The position numbers were made by a program, and so were the translations under genes. From Stentor coeruleus (Eukaryota > Ciliophora > Heterotrichea > Heterotrichida > Stentoridae), in NCBI GenBank assembly GCA_001970955.1, contig MPUH01000370.1, positions 1 through 60,065 on the forward strand: a DNA stretch of 60,065 nucleotides, in the 5' to 3' direction. Shown here piece after piece: positions 20,733 through 31,508 of this stretch (within the stretch, counting starts at the first letter, position 1; each line of letters opens with the position of its first letter). Under the pieces are notes generated by a model, which was given only the letters and a program-made list of their open reading frames with translations, searched no databases and had not been told where the DNA came from.

Positions 20733-22037
20733 TTAAAATATATAGCAAGACTGGCATTGACAACTTGTTTTTTTTTCTTCAAAAATAGTCTTTGACTTAT
20801 TAAGTTCATTGCTTGTGCAAACATCCGTGGCAATAGACTTAGAATCTGAGTCCTGATAGCTAAAAGTTCTAATCCCAGGCGACCTCACTTTTTTCAAAGC
20901 AATTTTCCCATATGGACTATCTATCATATCTCTCTTATTATTCCCAGTAAGCAAATAATTCTTAACTTCTTGTATTGATAAACTTGATTGTCTTGGGGAT
21001 TTTATAGGTGTTGCAGTGATAATTCTATAAGGACTAGTATTTATACTTGAAAATCTTGGGGATTCAAGATACTCTGTATAATCAACAAAAGACTTTTTCG
21101 TTTCTTTTGATGGGGTTTCAATCATAGCTATTGAACTTCCTGACATATAAGGAAACTTTCCTGTTATTGTATTACTTAATCTAAAACTTGTATCAGCCCG
21201 GCCTGTATCATCAGAAATTGTATATTCTAAAGAAACAAATGAGCTTCTGTTATATGAAAATATTAATAAATCACATATTGGCTTGTAAGTTGGCTTTATT
21301 GTTGAACACTCTATAATAGAAATATTCCCAATACTATCATTTGATGTTATTGATAGGTCAGAACAGTCTGTTTGTAAAAGTTCTTTTGCCTCATTGATTT
21401 TAAAAAGCAGATTTTTCGCTGATATTTTTGTAGTCGCGTAAATATAAGCGGCAATTTCATCTTTGGTTGTAGATTTAACATTATCGAAATTCACGTTTTT
21501 TGATGAGAGAATAACTTCAGCACCTTGATTCATAAGATTTTTGCAGACAGAAACAAATATGTAAGTATATCCAGGATTTGCTAATATTGAATGTGTTTCT
21601 ATAGGTTCAATTGGTTTTTTCGATTCGATAAAGGTGTTCAAATTTACCCGGGATATATCATTTTTTTGATCAGAGCATGTGATATAGAAAATCTTATGTG
21701 AATATATGCAAGCTGTAAAGCTATCTAATAAAACTATCGATCGCTTTTCTAGGTCTTCAAAATTTTCTACGTATTTGAATCCTTGAATTCTACTGATATC
21801 ATTTAGGTAAGTTTTTAGGAATTCAGTTCTGATATCTTTTGTGTATTCTAAACGGAGTAAGTCAATCAAGTAAACATTGGAATTAAGTTGCATGTTTAGT
21901 CCTGCGCTGATGATTAGGTCTTCGTTGTAGTCTGTGTTGTCTTTATGATGAGAATGAGAGTTTTTTATTATATGTAGAAAATTTTCTTGGGACTTAGTGC
22001 TTGGTAATACGAGTTGAGTATTGAGGCTGCTTTCCAT
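20733..22037 (-). CDS. Unidentified 434-aa protein with Cys-rich C-terminus
   Basis: Not assigned. The first ~260 residues alternate hydrophobic strands and helices (SIVLLDSFTACIYSHKIFYITCSD, shortened here as SIVLLDSFTAC...) and look globular. The rest is Ser/Thr/Pro-rich and probably disordered, with several S-P sites (ESPRFSS, KSPRQSS, RSPGIRT) that could be phosphorylated. The protein ends in SCQCQSCYIF, where three clustered Cys could be lipid-modified or bind metal. A degenerate PP2C-like fold was considered from the strand pattern, but the metal-binding DGxxG motif is absent. The start at 22037 gives the longest frame. Confidence 0.8.
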   Translation of the reverse strand: MESSLNTQLVLPSTKSQENFLHIIKNSHSHHKDNTDYNEDLIISAGLNMQLNSNVYLIDLLRLEYTKDIRTEFLKTYLNDISRIQGFKYVENFEDLEKRSIVLLDSFTACIYSHKIFYITCSDQKNDISRVNLNTFIESKKPIEPIETHSILANPGYTYIFVSVCKNLMNQGAEVILSSKNVNFDNVKSTTKDEIAAYIYATTKISAKNLLFKINEAKELLQTDCSDLSITSNDSIGNISIIECSTIKPTYKPICDLLIFSYNRSSFVSLEYTISDDTGRADTSFRLSNTITGKFPYMSGSSIAMIETPSKETKKSFVDYTEYLESPRFSSINTSPYRIITATPIKSPRQSSLSIQEVKNYLLTGNNKRDMIDSPYGKIALKKVRSPGIRTFSYQDSDSKSIATDVCTSNELNKSKTIFEEKKTSCQCQSCYIF

Positions 22038-22582
22038 AAGATGATTAGCTATTTATAAGAAGATGATATGTTGAAATAGTAGATGGAAAAATGGAGCCAA
22101 ATGTTGAAAGTTTTAGAATAAAGATGAATTCACTAGTAATTTAACTAGATTAATTAAGCATTTAATAACTAAATCATAGATTATTTCTCTGAGTAAATAA
22201 ATATTCACATTATTTTTTTTAAGATTGAATTTCAGCATTATGATATAATCAATTACTATATGTCCAATATTAACTTTACCCTGCAGATTGTAGCTTTTCT
22301 TTTTATTAAAGTTTTTAATTTAATCTTTATCAATGCAAAATTATAAATAGAAACTAGAATTATAAAATATAGCATGTAAAACTTAAGCTACTATTTTAAA
22401 AATTAATAATTGTTTAGAGAAGATAATAAATTAACACTAGAATGCATAGTTATGAATATAATAATAATAATCTATAGATTAAAGTTGTGATACTAATATT
22501 GAAATCAATACTAAAAAATAAAACTAACAAAAAATCTCATCATAAAACAAATCCACAGTTAAAAAAAAACTTATAATAACTA
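22038..22582. other. Intergenic, AT-rich
   Basis: Upstream of the 434-aa gene and downstream of the PFU/EF-hand gene. No coding or RNA signal seen. Confidence 0.5.
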
Positions 22583-24316
22583 TTAAGTGTATCTACCATT
22601 AGTTATAAGTGTCGGCTTAAAGCTACAGTCCTTTAATACCTCTTCATCTCTCTGTTGTTTAATCTTTTCGAATTTAAGCTGAGAGATTATTTTACCCTTC
22701 AACTGACGATCATACATGCTTTCATCATATTTCAACTGTTTAGCAATTTCTATAGTATTCGCACTTAATTTTGGATGTGGGTCAATTTCCTGAATTTCAA
22801 TTTTTCTATCTCTTTCTAATAAACAAGCACGTGTTTTCATATCAAGATGATTTCTAAGCTCTTCTATATGCATGGCAAATTCTGAAAACTCTATACAATC
22901 TCCTGAGTTAAGCATATGTTCTAATAATGGAGACAAAATTTCTAAATGCTTTTCGCTGATTCCATTTAATTCAATATGATCTGCTGATATTTTCCCATCT
23001 TGATCTGAATCTAAAATTTCAAACATTTTCTTGTATTGCTTAAGTCTAAACCTGTCAAAAACTTTTTGTGATTGGTTCCCAAGTTTGGTTTTATTTGCAG
23101 CTTCTTCCCAACTAACTTCTTCTTCTTCTAAACATTTTTTAATCATTTCCTTTTTTGAGTCTTTCATACTATACAAATATTCCCATATATCTTTATCTTT
23201 TCTCCTTGTACTAGCTTCATGATTCTGCAAAGTTACTGGGCTAAAGAACTTCTGCCCAGTAGCCGGGTCGTTGTCTGTAGTTTGTAGAGCCCTAAGTTTT
23301 TCCATTTCATCATGTAATTTTTTCTTTGAATTAACTAACCTGTCAATAAACTCTTCCCTACTCTCTGCATTATTTTTACCTATCCTCATCCTCTCCTTAT
23401 TAGGTTCGAAAGGAAAAAGCCTCATATTCGCTAACTCTACCTGTTTTTCCTGTCTTTTCTGTGCATCTTGATACAAGTCTTCATGGACTTTCAAATTCTC
23501 CTCTTTATTTTTCTTAATATTCGGTCTAAAAGAACACTCTCTAGCTTCATCCCTAGCATACTTTTCCCTCAAAACATTTTTATGCGCCTCATATTCCTTT
23601 GCTTTTTTCAACAAAACATCCTCTGCTTTTTCATCATACCTCGATTGACTCAAGTTTATACTCGGCCTAAAAGTCAATTCCTGTAATTCTTTAGCTTCTT
23701 TTTCTTTAAGTTTCTCTTCAGCAAGCCTCAATCTACTATGCTTCATTGCCATACCTTTTATATAAAGAGTTTCTCCTGGGTTAAAATACAATGATGAAGT
23801 TGTGCTTTTATCTGACACACTTTGCATTGGTTGAGATTCAGTTTTAGGTTTTTTTTTCTTAGCAAGTCTATATAGTCTATCATGTATATCTCCACTTCTT
23901 GATTGTTTTGATGCAATAAGTAATGATCGTCTGTTTATTTGAGGAGCATGTTTCATTGTACTTGTTGAGTCAAAAACTTTGCAGTTTTGGCCTTCTCGGG
24001 TCATTGATTGACAGTGGGATATTGAGGATTTCATAAATGGACTTGGTTGAGAACGTTTATCTAATAAGCCTAGGTTTTGTTTTATAAGGCTTGCTAAAGA
24101 TTGTTCGAGTTCTGGGTTTAGAGTATGTGCTTGGATGAAATCATGAGCTAACTGATTTGGATCGTCGGTAGCATGGATTTTTATGTGCTGTTGCTGACCA
24201 TCACCTAGTTCTATTGTCATTATTAGATAGTCTTGATTGTCTTTTGAAGTTTGGTTCAGTGAAGTGTCGGGTAAACTAAAGTCTTCGGAGTCGGATAAAC
24301 TTATAGGCTCTTCCAT
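22583..24316 (-). CDS. PFU-like / EF-hand ciliate protein, 577 aa
   Basis: The N-terminal ~90 residues form a ubiquitin-like/PFU-type module (MTIELGDGQQQHIKIHATDD... then a helix ending SLIKQNLG). This arrangement is common in ciliate and other protist cytoskeletal proteins. The central part is a highly charged helical region with repeats of the LTFRPSIN / CSFRPNIK / FPFEPN / CSFKPTL type, one per 50-100 residues. Near residue 430 is one canonical EF-hand loop, DSDQDGKISADH, which should bind calcium. No membrane span or catalytic motif is present. A ciliary or basal-body role is likely from family habit but not shown by the sequence. Confidence 0.85.
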   Translation of the reverse strand: MEEPISLSDSEDFSLPDTSLNQTSKDNQDYLIMTIELGDGQQQHIKIHATDDPNQLAHDFIQAHTLNPELEQSLASLIKQNLGLLDKRSQPSPFMKSSISHCQSMTREGQNCKVFDSTSTMKHAPQINRRSLLIASKQSRSGDIHDRLYRLAKKKKPKTESQPMQSVSDKSTTSSLYFNPGETLYIKGMAMKHSRLRLAEEKLKEKEAKELQELTFRPSINLSQSRYDEKAEDVLLKKAKEYEAHKNVLREKYARDEARECSFRPNIKKNKEENLKVHEDLYQDAQKRQEKQVELANMRLFPFEPNKERMRIGKNNAESREEFIDRLVNSKKKLHDEMEKLRALQTTDNDPATGQKFFSPVTLQNHEASTRRKDKDIWEYLYSMKDSKKEMIKKCLEEEEVSWEEAANKTKLGNQSQKVFDRFRLKQYKKMFEILDSDQDGKISADHIELNGISEKHLEILSPLLEHMLNSGDCIEFSEFAMHIEELRNHLDMKTRACLLERDRKIEIQEIDPHPKLSANTIEIAKQLKYDESMYDRQLKGKIISQLKFEKIKQQRDEEVLKDCSFKPTLITNGRYT

Positions 24317-25246
24317 TTAATATATAATGTTAAAGGTAAAATTTACTTTTGAATAAGTTTATGAGAATAAAATTGTGCAGAAAAGATTGGAGGTTGGGTT
24401 TAGTGGGAAGGTAGTCAGATTTTATTGATTGATGAAATACGAGTTAGAAGATAGAGTAGTTAAGTGGGTGAAATTAGAATTTTGTATGTGATTTGGAATA
24501 ATAAATAAGGCTGTTAGTTTCAATGATTTTTAAATTGTGATTAAGGAGGGTTAACGATTTTTATGATAAATTACGATAACGATTATCTTTTTTCATTTTT
24601 TAGATTTGTCTTTAATATTTATTAGCACTATCCATATCCTTGCACAAGAATTTATATCCAGGATCCCTATATTTATTATATTGTACTACATCAGTGTATC
24701 TGCTATCATAAATTTTATCATGACTTCTTGCTATGATTTTAAGGGAAAATATGAACTTCACACTAAATTATAAAATTCAAATATCAAAAAATATTCATTT
24801 TCTATTTAATAATAATCATAAATATCTTCATTGAATCATCTTATTTTTAAATAATCACATTCAATCATAATATCTTTAAATAATTCCATTCAATCATACA
24901 ATATCTAAAACATAAGAATCAATATTTATATTAATAAATCTAAATCTTAAGTCTAAGGGCTCATAAAAAGACTCAATCCTAAACTATTAGATCAAAAGCC
25001 TCATTATCATTAAAAACAATTCTAACATAAAATCCTCATAAATAATTGATTTATCATTCAAAGTAATTTTTCAACTTCATTTATCTCTATATTTTTTTCA
25101 AATCTAAAACAATGTCACAAATATTTATCAAAATAATAACCCTAAACAAACTTATAACAATTTTCCCTTACTATTAATCAAAAGATACTAAAGATACACT
25201 CACCATCTAGAAAATTTCCAAATTTGATATATAAAATACCATAGGT
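24317..25246. other. Intergenic between divergent genes
   Basis: AT-rich spacer. On the minus strand 24612..24758 is an open stretch without ATG (ending ...DPGYKFLCKDMDSANKY then TAA) that looks more protein-like than its surroundings. It could be the tail of a lost gene, but with no start, intron or family match it is not called. Confidence 0.4.
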
Positions 25247-25735
25247 ATGTTTATGGAAACTACACTAGTTCCATGTAATTCTCAAGCTGAAATAGACTCT
25301 TGTTCATCAAATACATTTTTTATCCCACCAACTAAATCTAGCACAATTTCTTGTATATCAGAAAGGAAGCAAAGAGGGAATTTTTCAGATGCTGAGATAA
25401 TTAATAATTGCATGTCTCCAGAAAAAAGAAAGTCACTAATGCCTACTGAACAAAATGACTTAAAATTTATAACAAAATTGAAAACTTCAAATAGCCCTGA
25501 AAAAAGATTTAATGCTTTGGCTCCAAGTGAATATGGGAAATTTGTCCTTATAAATCGTAATGTTAAAATCAGTAGTAGTGAGATGGCTAATTTTGACTAC
25601 CCAGTTGATGTTCTTAGTTGTAGTCAGATAAAAGAAATTAAAAATTTGCATCAGGAAGAGTATTTAAAACTAAAAGATAAAGGTTTCAAGACTTCCAAGG
25701 AGAAAAAAAAGTCAATTGCTTGCAATCTTTTTTAG
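25247..25735 (+). CDS. Unidentified small protein, 162 aa
   Basis: Not recognised. Ser/Lys/Asn-rich, probably largely disordered, with two similar elements, MSPEKRKSLMPTEQND and NSPEKRFNALAPSEYG, suggesting a short internal repeat with phosphorylatable SPEK cores. The C-terminus has a charged helix (IKNLHQEEYLKLKDKG) and ends KKKSIACNLF. A second Met six bases in could equally be the start. Single exon; isolated in AT-rich flanks. Confidence 0.65.
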   Translation: MFMETTLVPCNSQAEIDSCSSNTFFIPPTKSSTISCISERKQRGNFSDAEIINNCMSPEKRKSLMPTEQNDLKFITKLKTSNSPEKRFNALAPSEYGKFVLINRNVKISSSEMANFDYPVDVLSCSQIKEIKNLHQEEYLKLKDKGFKTSKEKKKSIACNLF

Positions 25736-27075
25736 TTTAGGGTTATTTATAATTAAGATATGGATGCTAATGGCTTGCTGTGTTTGAAATATTATTTGAT
25801 TTAGCTGATTGGCTTAGTGATTTTATGTTATTTATTTTATTATTAGTTTATGAAGATAGGAAAGATTAAAATTTTAATAAAGAGGTAATAATATTATAAA
25901 TTATTTTTGTCTTAAAAAGATTTATCATCTAACTTTTTTTTTTGTGGTTCTGTTAGTTTCGCTTTCTGTCTTTTTTTTTGAAATAGAGTATTTTTTTATA
26001 GTTATCGTTATTTCATGTTGATTTCTTGTTGTTTTTATCAATATCAGCTTGCAATATGCCAAGATATAGATATAGATTGTATTATAATATAATTAGTATT
26101 ATAAAAACAAGTATAAGTTTAGGATAAGGTTATCATTTAGTTAAATGCATTCCTAAATCGATTTTTTAGCTTATTAAACATTAATTATAAGTCAAAAAAA
26201 TAATCTATTAAGCACAAGAAAAACAAGCAGCATATTTATGAGCATTTTTAACATATTATTGCAATAGCATAAATACTAGACAAAAATTTTTCCAATAAAA
26301 TCTTACTGCTAAAATCTCAAGCATAGCATTACCAATAAAAATATCGAAAAATAGTTTTACCAGAAACTATCAACAATTCACTTTATAAAACTTAATTTGA
26401 AGATTAAATCACCACAAATAAAAATGTGAACAAAGAGACAATCTTATAAATAAGTTCAAAAAACAATTAATCTCTATCTTCCTAATTTTACCTAGCTCGG
26501 ATACTATCCCAAAAGGAAAAAGTTCTAAAAAAAGGTAAAGTTGCATAAATACTAAAATACCTTTGATTCAAAATAAAAAGCCAAGCTTATCTAGAGATTT
26601 ACTCAAAAGATTATGTGATGATCGACAACTACTTAGAATTTATACAATTCGATTTATCTGACTGTATTCACTCTATTATTTTCTCTATCAACTTTACTAT
26701 TTTCCCTAAGTCTCTGGTCAGAAATGCATACAGATAAGCTTAAAATTCTAAAATTATCAAAAAATCTCTACAGATAGAAATTAAAATATATCAGCGTGCT
26801 GCTTAATATTTTTTAGTAATCTGCTCTATTTTTTGTTGTCTTTTTAATATTCTTAAGCCAGTTACAGTCATAATTCCTGATATCTAATAAAATATGGAAT
26901 TGCAAAAGCAAGATATGAGTATGCATTAAAAATATTGCCAAAGGAATTATAAGTATTGTGATTGATGAAGACTCTGAGACTTTTAATAAAATAATTTACT
27001 CTTCTTAAAAGGATATGAAGATTATATCTAAAGATTTGGTGTGAAATTAGTTAATAGTTAGCTTTATATAAAAGA
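25736..27075. other. Intergenic, 1.3 kb AT-rich
   Basis: The longest stretch in the window where I found neither an intact gene nor a recognisable relic. Small RNA genes cannot be ruled out by eye. Confidence 0.4.
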
Positions 27076-27531
27076 CTAGGATTTAGTTGGAGATTTGGAT
27101 GTACAGCGTTTTCTTGGTTTGAGACGATGAGGGGAAAACTTGTTTAATTCAAAGACGTTATGAAATACTTGCTGTTTATTGAAAAACAGTCGAGCTTGGT
27201 TGACGTCTAAAGATTCTGATAGTGCCAGAAGGTCTTTTTGGGGTTGTGATTTAGCAGTGGCTCTTGGACTTATGCTGTTTAAGAAAGTGCCCATGGCTGT
27301 GCTAGGGATGGTTTTTTCGTGGAAATGATCGTATTTGTGAGGAATTCTTGAGTAACCAACAAAAGTATTGCAGTGAGATTTATAGCTTCCTTCAAATAAG
27401 TACTGGATGCCTGATTTATCATTAGCGTAAACTGTTCTTGGCTTTCTGATTGCCGTTTCTTTGCTTGAATGCTTGGACGAAGCAGGATGCAAACTGAAAG
27501 TTTTAATTCCAAAAAAATCTGTATTGTTCAT
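27076..27531 (-). CDS. Unidentified basic protein, 151 aa
   Basis: Not recognised. Basic, rich in His, Ser, Lys and aromatic residues. It includes FLNSISPRATAKSQPQ and a basic tail (LKPRKRCTSKSPTKS) that could be a nuclear or tubulin-binding tail. The central YANDKSGIQYLFEGSYKSH looks like a short conserved motif. No membrane span or catalytic signature. Composition and lack of low-complexity runs suggest a real gene. Divergent from the proteasome gene at 27969, with 437 bp between. Confidence 0.65.
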   Translation of the reverse strand: MNNTDFFGIKTFSLHPASSKHSSKETAIRKPRTVYANDKSGIQYLFEGSYKSHCNTFVGYSRIPHKYDHFHEKTIPSTAMGTFLNSISPRATAKSQPQKDLLALSESLDVNQARLFFNKQQVFHNVFELNKFSPHRLKPRKRCTSKSPTKS

Positions 27532-27968
27532 TAAGAACCTTTTTATAAGTAAATAATAATAAATTTAAGGTTTATAGATTGGTTAGAATATTAAAGATAT
27601 TATAGTGAAAATGTGGATTTGATATAATCCGCTAAGAATAATGATTTAGCTTATAATATTTTTTTTTATTGTAAAGTTGCTTTTTTTTATCAGTATTATT
27701 CTAGTGATTATTTTTGGATAATTGCTATTATTGATTATTAATGAATCTTCACCTATTATTTTATCTTTATAAATCGTGCATCTTTATACTTTGATATTTT
27801 CCAATTTCCTTCTTATGTTTTTTTTGGTTAAAGAGTCTTTTGCTAACACTCGAATCTCATGCTGAATTTTATCAATTAGTAGATAATGAAAATAAATAAC
27901 ATTTAGCACCTATCTTCATGCCAACCTTCAATATAAAATTTGTCCAATCTTATTACAAAGGCTAATAA
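27532..27968. other. Intergenic between divergent genes
   Basis: Presumed promoter region for the 151-aa gene (-) and the proteasome gene (+). No further feature seen. Confidence 0.5.
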
Positions 27969-28706
27969 ATGGAAAAATCTGCCACTGTATCTCCAATCCT
28001 CACAGGCAGCAGTGTAATAGCCGTCAAATACTCCGAAGGCATTTTAATGTGCACTGACACCCTTGCCTCATACGGAAGTATGGCAATGTTCAAAGAAATC
28101 CCGAGAATGGCAGCAATAGGCAAGTCAACTCTTATTGGGGCAAGCGGCGAATACTCTGACTTCCAAGAAATAATTCGCATTCTTCGACAAAAAGACACTG
28201 ACGACTTTATTGAACACGATGGAATTACCTTAAACGCTGGTCATTTCGCTTCATACATAAGTTCAGTAATGTATGGCAAACGAAATAAAGGTAATCCTCT
28301 CTATAACTCTTTACTCATAGGAGGTTTCGTAAATTCTCAATCTTATCTAGCTTATATTGACCTATATGGCACTCATATACTAGGTGATTATCATGTTACT
28401 GGTTTCGCTCATTATATAAGCAAACCTATAATCGCAGCAGAATGGCGTCCTGATTTAACTGAAGAAGAAGCTAAATTACTTATTGAAAAAGGAATGAAAG
28501 TCCTTTGGTATAGAGATGCAAGNTTACTTATTGAAAAAGGAATGAAAGTCCTTTGGTATAGAGATGCAAGGGCAAGTGATAGAATCCAATTCGCCAAAAT
28601 TACAAGAAATGGTGTTGAATTCGATGACCCGTACAAGTTTAACAGTGATTGGGATCAAGAAAGCTTTAAAAACTACTCACTCAATCCTCTTTATCCTTAC
28701 AATTAG
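27969..28706 (+). CDS. PSMB4: Proteasome subunit beta type-4 (beta7), carrying an assembly duplication
   Basis: Non-catalytic beta subunit of the 20S proteasome core. The N-terminus (SPILTGSSVIAVKYSEGILMCTD, in two parts SPILTGSSVIAV and GILMCTD) and the stretch TLASYGSMAMFKEIPRM then GASGEYSDFQ match the beta-4 (yeast Pre4) pattern, where the catalytic Thr is not used. A 47-bp segment is present twice on either side of an N at 28523. The extra 48 bases keep the frame, so the apparent protein is 16 residues too long. Without it the protein is 229 aa, normal for the family after its short propeptide. Convergent with the RING gene, 48 bp away. Confidence 0.93.
   Translation: MEKSATVSPILTGSSVIAVKYSEGILMCTDTLASYGSMAMFKEIPRMAAIGKSTLIGASGEYSDFQEIIRILRQKDTDDFIEHDGITLNAGHFASYISSVMYGKRNKGNPLYNSLLIGGFVNSQSYLAYIDLYGTHILGDYHVTGFAHYISKPIIAAEWRPDLTEEEAKLLIEKGMKVLWYRDAXLLIEKGMKVLWYRDARASDRIQFAKITRNGVEFDDPYKFNSDWDQESFKNYSLNPLYPYN
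28476..28570. repeat. 47-bp direct repeat around a single N (likely assembly artefact)
   Basis: Copies 28476..28522 and 28524..28570 are identical and separated only by N at 28523. They lie inside the proteasome gene, where the duplicated residues have no place in the family. Confidence 0.9.
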
Positions 28707-28754
28707 ATAAGATTAGTAAATGGCTTAGAGAATAAGTTTTTTAAGATTATTTGC

Positions 28755-29915
28755 CTAGACTGGGTTTCGACATGATGGACAAGTGTTTTGAACTTGAAGC
28801 CATGGCATTAAACAATCTTCATGGAAGTAATGGTCGCAAGCTAGTTTACGTGCATTTTCTCCAATTTTGAAGTCTTCTTGACAAACTGTACAGGTTGTAT
28901 TGTTTCGAATTATATCAGCTGTCATTTTTACTGTTGCTAAATTGCGCACGTTAGATGGATTGGCTGGACGTTGACCTTGAGGATGCATACTAGCCATAGC
29001 GGCAAGAAGCTCGGTTATGTCCATGACTTGTTGGTTTTGGTTTTGAACGAATCTATGCATTGGTCTTAAATCAAAGCTTTCTAGGTTACTAAATTCGCCC
29101 AGGAGCATTTCTAAGAGGTTTCTTTCTCGGTGTCTTCGGGAACGTTGGGCTGGTAGACGATTTTGGAAATTGTTGATGAAGTTCTCGAAAAGATTATTGG
29201 AAAAACTATCAAAGAAGCTTAAGCCTCTGTTTGCACGAGGTCTAAAAAAGTCACTAAAAAAATCTTGGCCTCGGTTTTGAGGCACTAAAGCAGGCGAGTT
29301 TCTGAAGAAATTATCGAATTCATCAAAAGGAGATATAAAATGAGATTCAAAATTTTCAAATGGGTCAAATATATAGCCATTATATAAATCTGCTTCTTCT
29401 TGAGCATGATGATAATGCTGAGGTCTCTGTGCATGGTTATGTCTAGCAGGCTGCAATCTTCTATTTGAGCTATAAAGATCTTCATCACTATTTACTCTAT
29501 TTGGCCCATGATATCTTGAATTTGGATTTGATCTCATTTGCCTGTTATAATTGATTGGGGATCTATGATAACTTTGTGGAGGATTAGAATTCATATATTC
29601 ATTATGATTATGATGATTATGATGACTCTGCATACCTGAACCTCTAGGATGATGATTATGGCTAGATCTTACATTTTGATTAGCATAATTGCGATTATTA
29701 TGATTCATAGGGACATGATTTGAGATCTCTGGTTGATAATAATTATTGTGAGTATTATGATTATTAGAAAAAGTGCTCCGTTTTTGTTCTTCATGCATTG
29801 AAGAATTTGAAGGATTTTGTCTTACCAAGATATCATAACAATTACTGCAGCGCATGTATCCAGAACCATATGGATAACAGTTTGTATGATTGCATCTATT
29901 AAATTGTGCGTTCAT
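28755..29915 (-). CDS. RING-H2 finger E3 ubiquitin ligase (RNF115/126-like architecture)
   Basis: Probable ubiquitin ligase. The C-terminal RING-H2 reads CTVCQEDF...LACDHYFHEDCLMPWL...CPSC, the complete C3H2C3 ligand set at about residues 338-383. The N-terminus has a small zinc-ribbon-like element with paired cysteines (CNHTNC and RCSNC), placed as in the RNF115/126 group. Between them lie ~300 residues rich in Asn, His, Arg and Ser, disordered, then a Phe/Asn/Arg-rich part. The architecture matches BCA2/RNF126 ligases, but the N-terminal match is by layout only. Ends in TAG. Confidence 0.88.
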   Translation of the reverse strand: MNAQFNRCNHTNCYPYGSGYMRCSNCYDILVRQNPSNSSMHEEQKRSTFSNNHNTHNNYYQPEISNHVPMNHNNRNYANQNVRSSHNHHPRGSGMQSHHNHHNHNEYMNSNPPQSYHRSPINYNRQMRSNPNSRYHGPNRVNSDEDLYSSNRRLQPARHNHAQRPQHYHHAQEEADLYNGYIFDPFENFESHFISPFDEFDNFFRNSPALVPQNRGQDFFSDFFRPRANRGLSFFDSFSNNLFENFINNFQNRLPAQRSRRHRERNLLEMLLGEFSNLESFDLRPMHRFVQNQNQQVMDITELLAAMASMHPQGQRPANPSNVRNLATVKMTADIIRNNTTCTVCQEDFKIGENARKLACDHYFHEDCLMPWLQVQNTCPSCRNPV

Positions 29916-30655
29916 ATGAAAATTTCTATTATAAATCTAGTTTTTACACTAAGATTAAATATGAAGAATGTTCTATAAAAAATTGGAATTATTGTATTCA
30001 ATATATAATGTTTAGGTTTAAATTACATATATAAATTTATAGTGTTTAGCTTATTTAAAATTTTATATGGGTTTTATTTAAGTGAAGTTTGGGTTGATGC
30101 AAAAAGTGTTGAGATTTTGCAGAATATGATTGATTGGATAGATTTAAATATGTTTCTGAGGAGATAGATTAGTTCTGTTATAATTCAGAATAATATTGTA
30201 AATAGTATAGATATACATCAGAATTTGGATAAAATGTTGAAATGTTCAATAGATATGAACTTTAGAGAATAAAGCAAGAAAAATAAAAGATATATATGAA
30301 GATAGGTATATTTTTAAATAAGCATAATTAACTCTAATAACTTATTTTTAAGATACTGATTTCTTACTAAAATCTAAATGCATAAATAATTATACAAATA
30401 GGAAATATATTAATTTCTAAACCTTTTAGAACCTTTATTGTATAATATTTTTACTAAGATAAATCTTTTATTCTAGTCTCTTTGTTTATATAACTGCATG
30501 ATAAAATTCATATCATATCAGCATTAAATTCAAACTCTTAACATTTTCTACAAATTAATAATAAATCCAACATTTCAAATAAGTATCCAAAAAATAATTA
30601 ATAGATATAAATACTCCTATACTATTATTACTTAACAAATAATCTTATTAAAATA
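29916..30655. other. Intergenic, AT-rich
   Basis: Upstream of the RING gene. No coding signal seen before the decayed gene that begins at about 30660. Confidence 0.45.
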
Positions 30656-30659
30656 TTTC

Positions 30660-30965
30660 TTCATTATCACTTATGCTAATTTTCTCTTCTATATCATTAT
30701 CACTTAAATATTCATCACTATATTTTCCATCCATAGTAGGATTTGAAAGATCTTTATAAACAATAAACTGTAATTTTGGAACTTAAATATTTATGAGCTT
30801 TTTATCACATACTAATACCATAATTTTATTATCATTTACTACTGGTAATGTTAGCAAGATTAGTATTTTTCATATTTTATTATCATAATCATTTATGAAA
30901 TTCTTAATCATATAAATGTATTACTTTTTATTAGTAGTATATTTTTTCAGATAAGATTCCTGCAT
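30660..30965 (-). pseudogene. Decayed gene fragment, family unknown
   Basis: On the minus strand one frame reads, between stops, YLKKYTTNKK, YIYMIKNFINDYDNKI, KILILLTLPVVNDNKIMVL and VPKLQFIVYKDLSNPTMDG, ending SDNDIEEKISISDNEEIF then TAA. Three stops (TAA, TGA, TAA) interrupt an otherwise continuous, non-repetitive, protein-like sequence with an acidic tail. No 15-nt GT...AG intron would remove them. I read it as a pseudogene tail; family not recognised. Confidence 0.5.
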
Positions 30966-31070
30966 ATATACTCATTATTAATTTATTTACATATAATATT
31001 TACTTAAATACACACAAATTTTCCTTATACTTAAACTTAATAGAAAATTTTCATATCAAAATCTAATTAT

Positions 31071-31508
31071 TTATCTATTCTTCGCAGTTTTTCTGTGGTC
31101 ATTGTCATTGCATTTAGTTTTGAAATCTAAGGATTCAATGAACTCCTTACCACTTTTATCATCAAAAAGTTCTGGGTAAAATTTCCTAAAATGCTTCTCT
31201 AAAATATTCAATTCAAATTCATACCCTGACTTCCCAGAAATAGCTTCTTTTTCAAAAAGTTCTCTATTAGATTCATTAAGCATAAGGATAGTACGGAAAC
31301 TTGCCCCTTTTTCATTTATTATGCGTGAGAATTCTGATCTTTTTTGTTCTAAAGGTAGATTAGATGAAATGCTCAAATAGTCCATTTTTTTCAGCCTGTC
31401 TACACCCATGTATGAGTATATTGCGGTTAGTGTTAACTCATCACAATTCCATAAAGTTACAAAGCCCACAGAAAACCCAGCAAGGAATCCTTTTAAGGGG
31501 TTTGCCAT
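31071..31508 (-). CDS. Unidentified small protein, 145 aa, hydrophobic N-terminus
   Basis: Not recognised. Begins MANPLKGFLAGFSVGFVTLW, a Gly/Phe-rich hydrophobic stretch that could be a membrane anchor or a mitochondrial-type N-terminus. The rest is charged and helical (LEQKRSEFSRIINEKGASF, ELNILEKHFRKFYPELF) with a basic end (DHRKTAKNR). The layout fits a small mitochondrial inner-membrane or accessory protein, but that is a guess. Divergent from the Rab gene. Confidence 0.65.
   Translation of the reverse strand: MANPLKGFLAGFSVGFVTLWNCDELTLTAIYSYMGVDRLKKMDYLSISSNLPLEQKRSEFSRIINEKGASFRTILMLNESNRELFEKEAISGKSGYEFELNILEKHFRKFYPELFDDKSGKEFIESLDFKTKCNDNDHRKTAKNR

Noticed and set aside
24612..24758. 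Start-less minus-strand open stretch ending SANKY
   Set aside because: Protein-like but short, without ATG, intron or family match; noted in the intergenic entry only.
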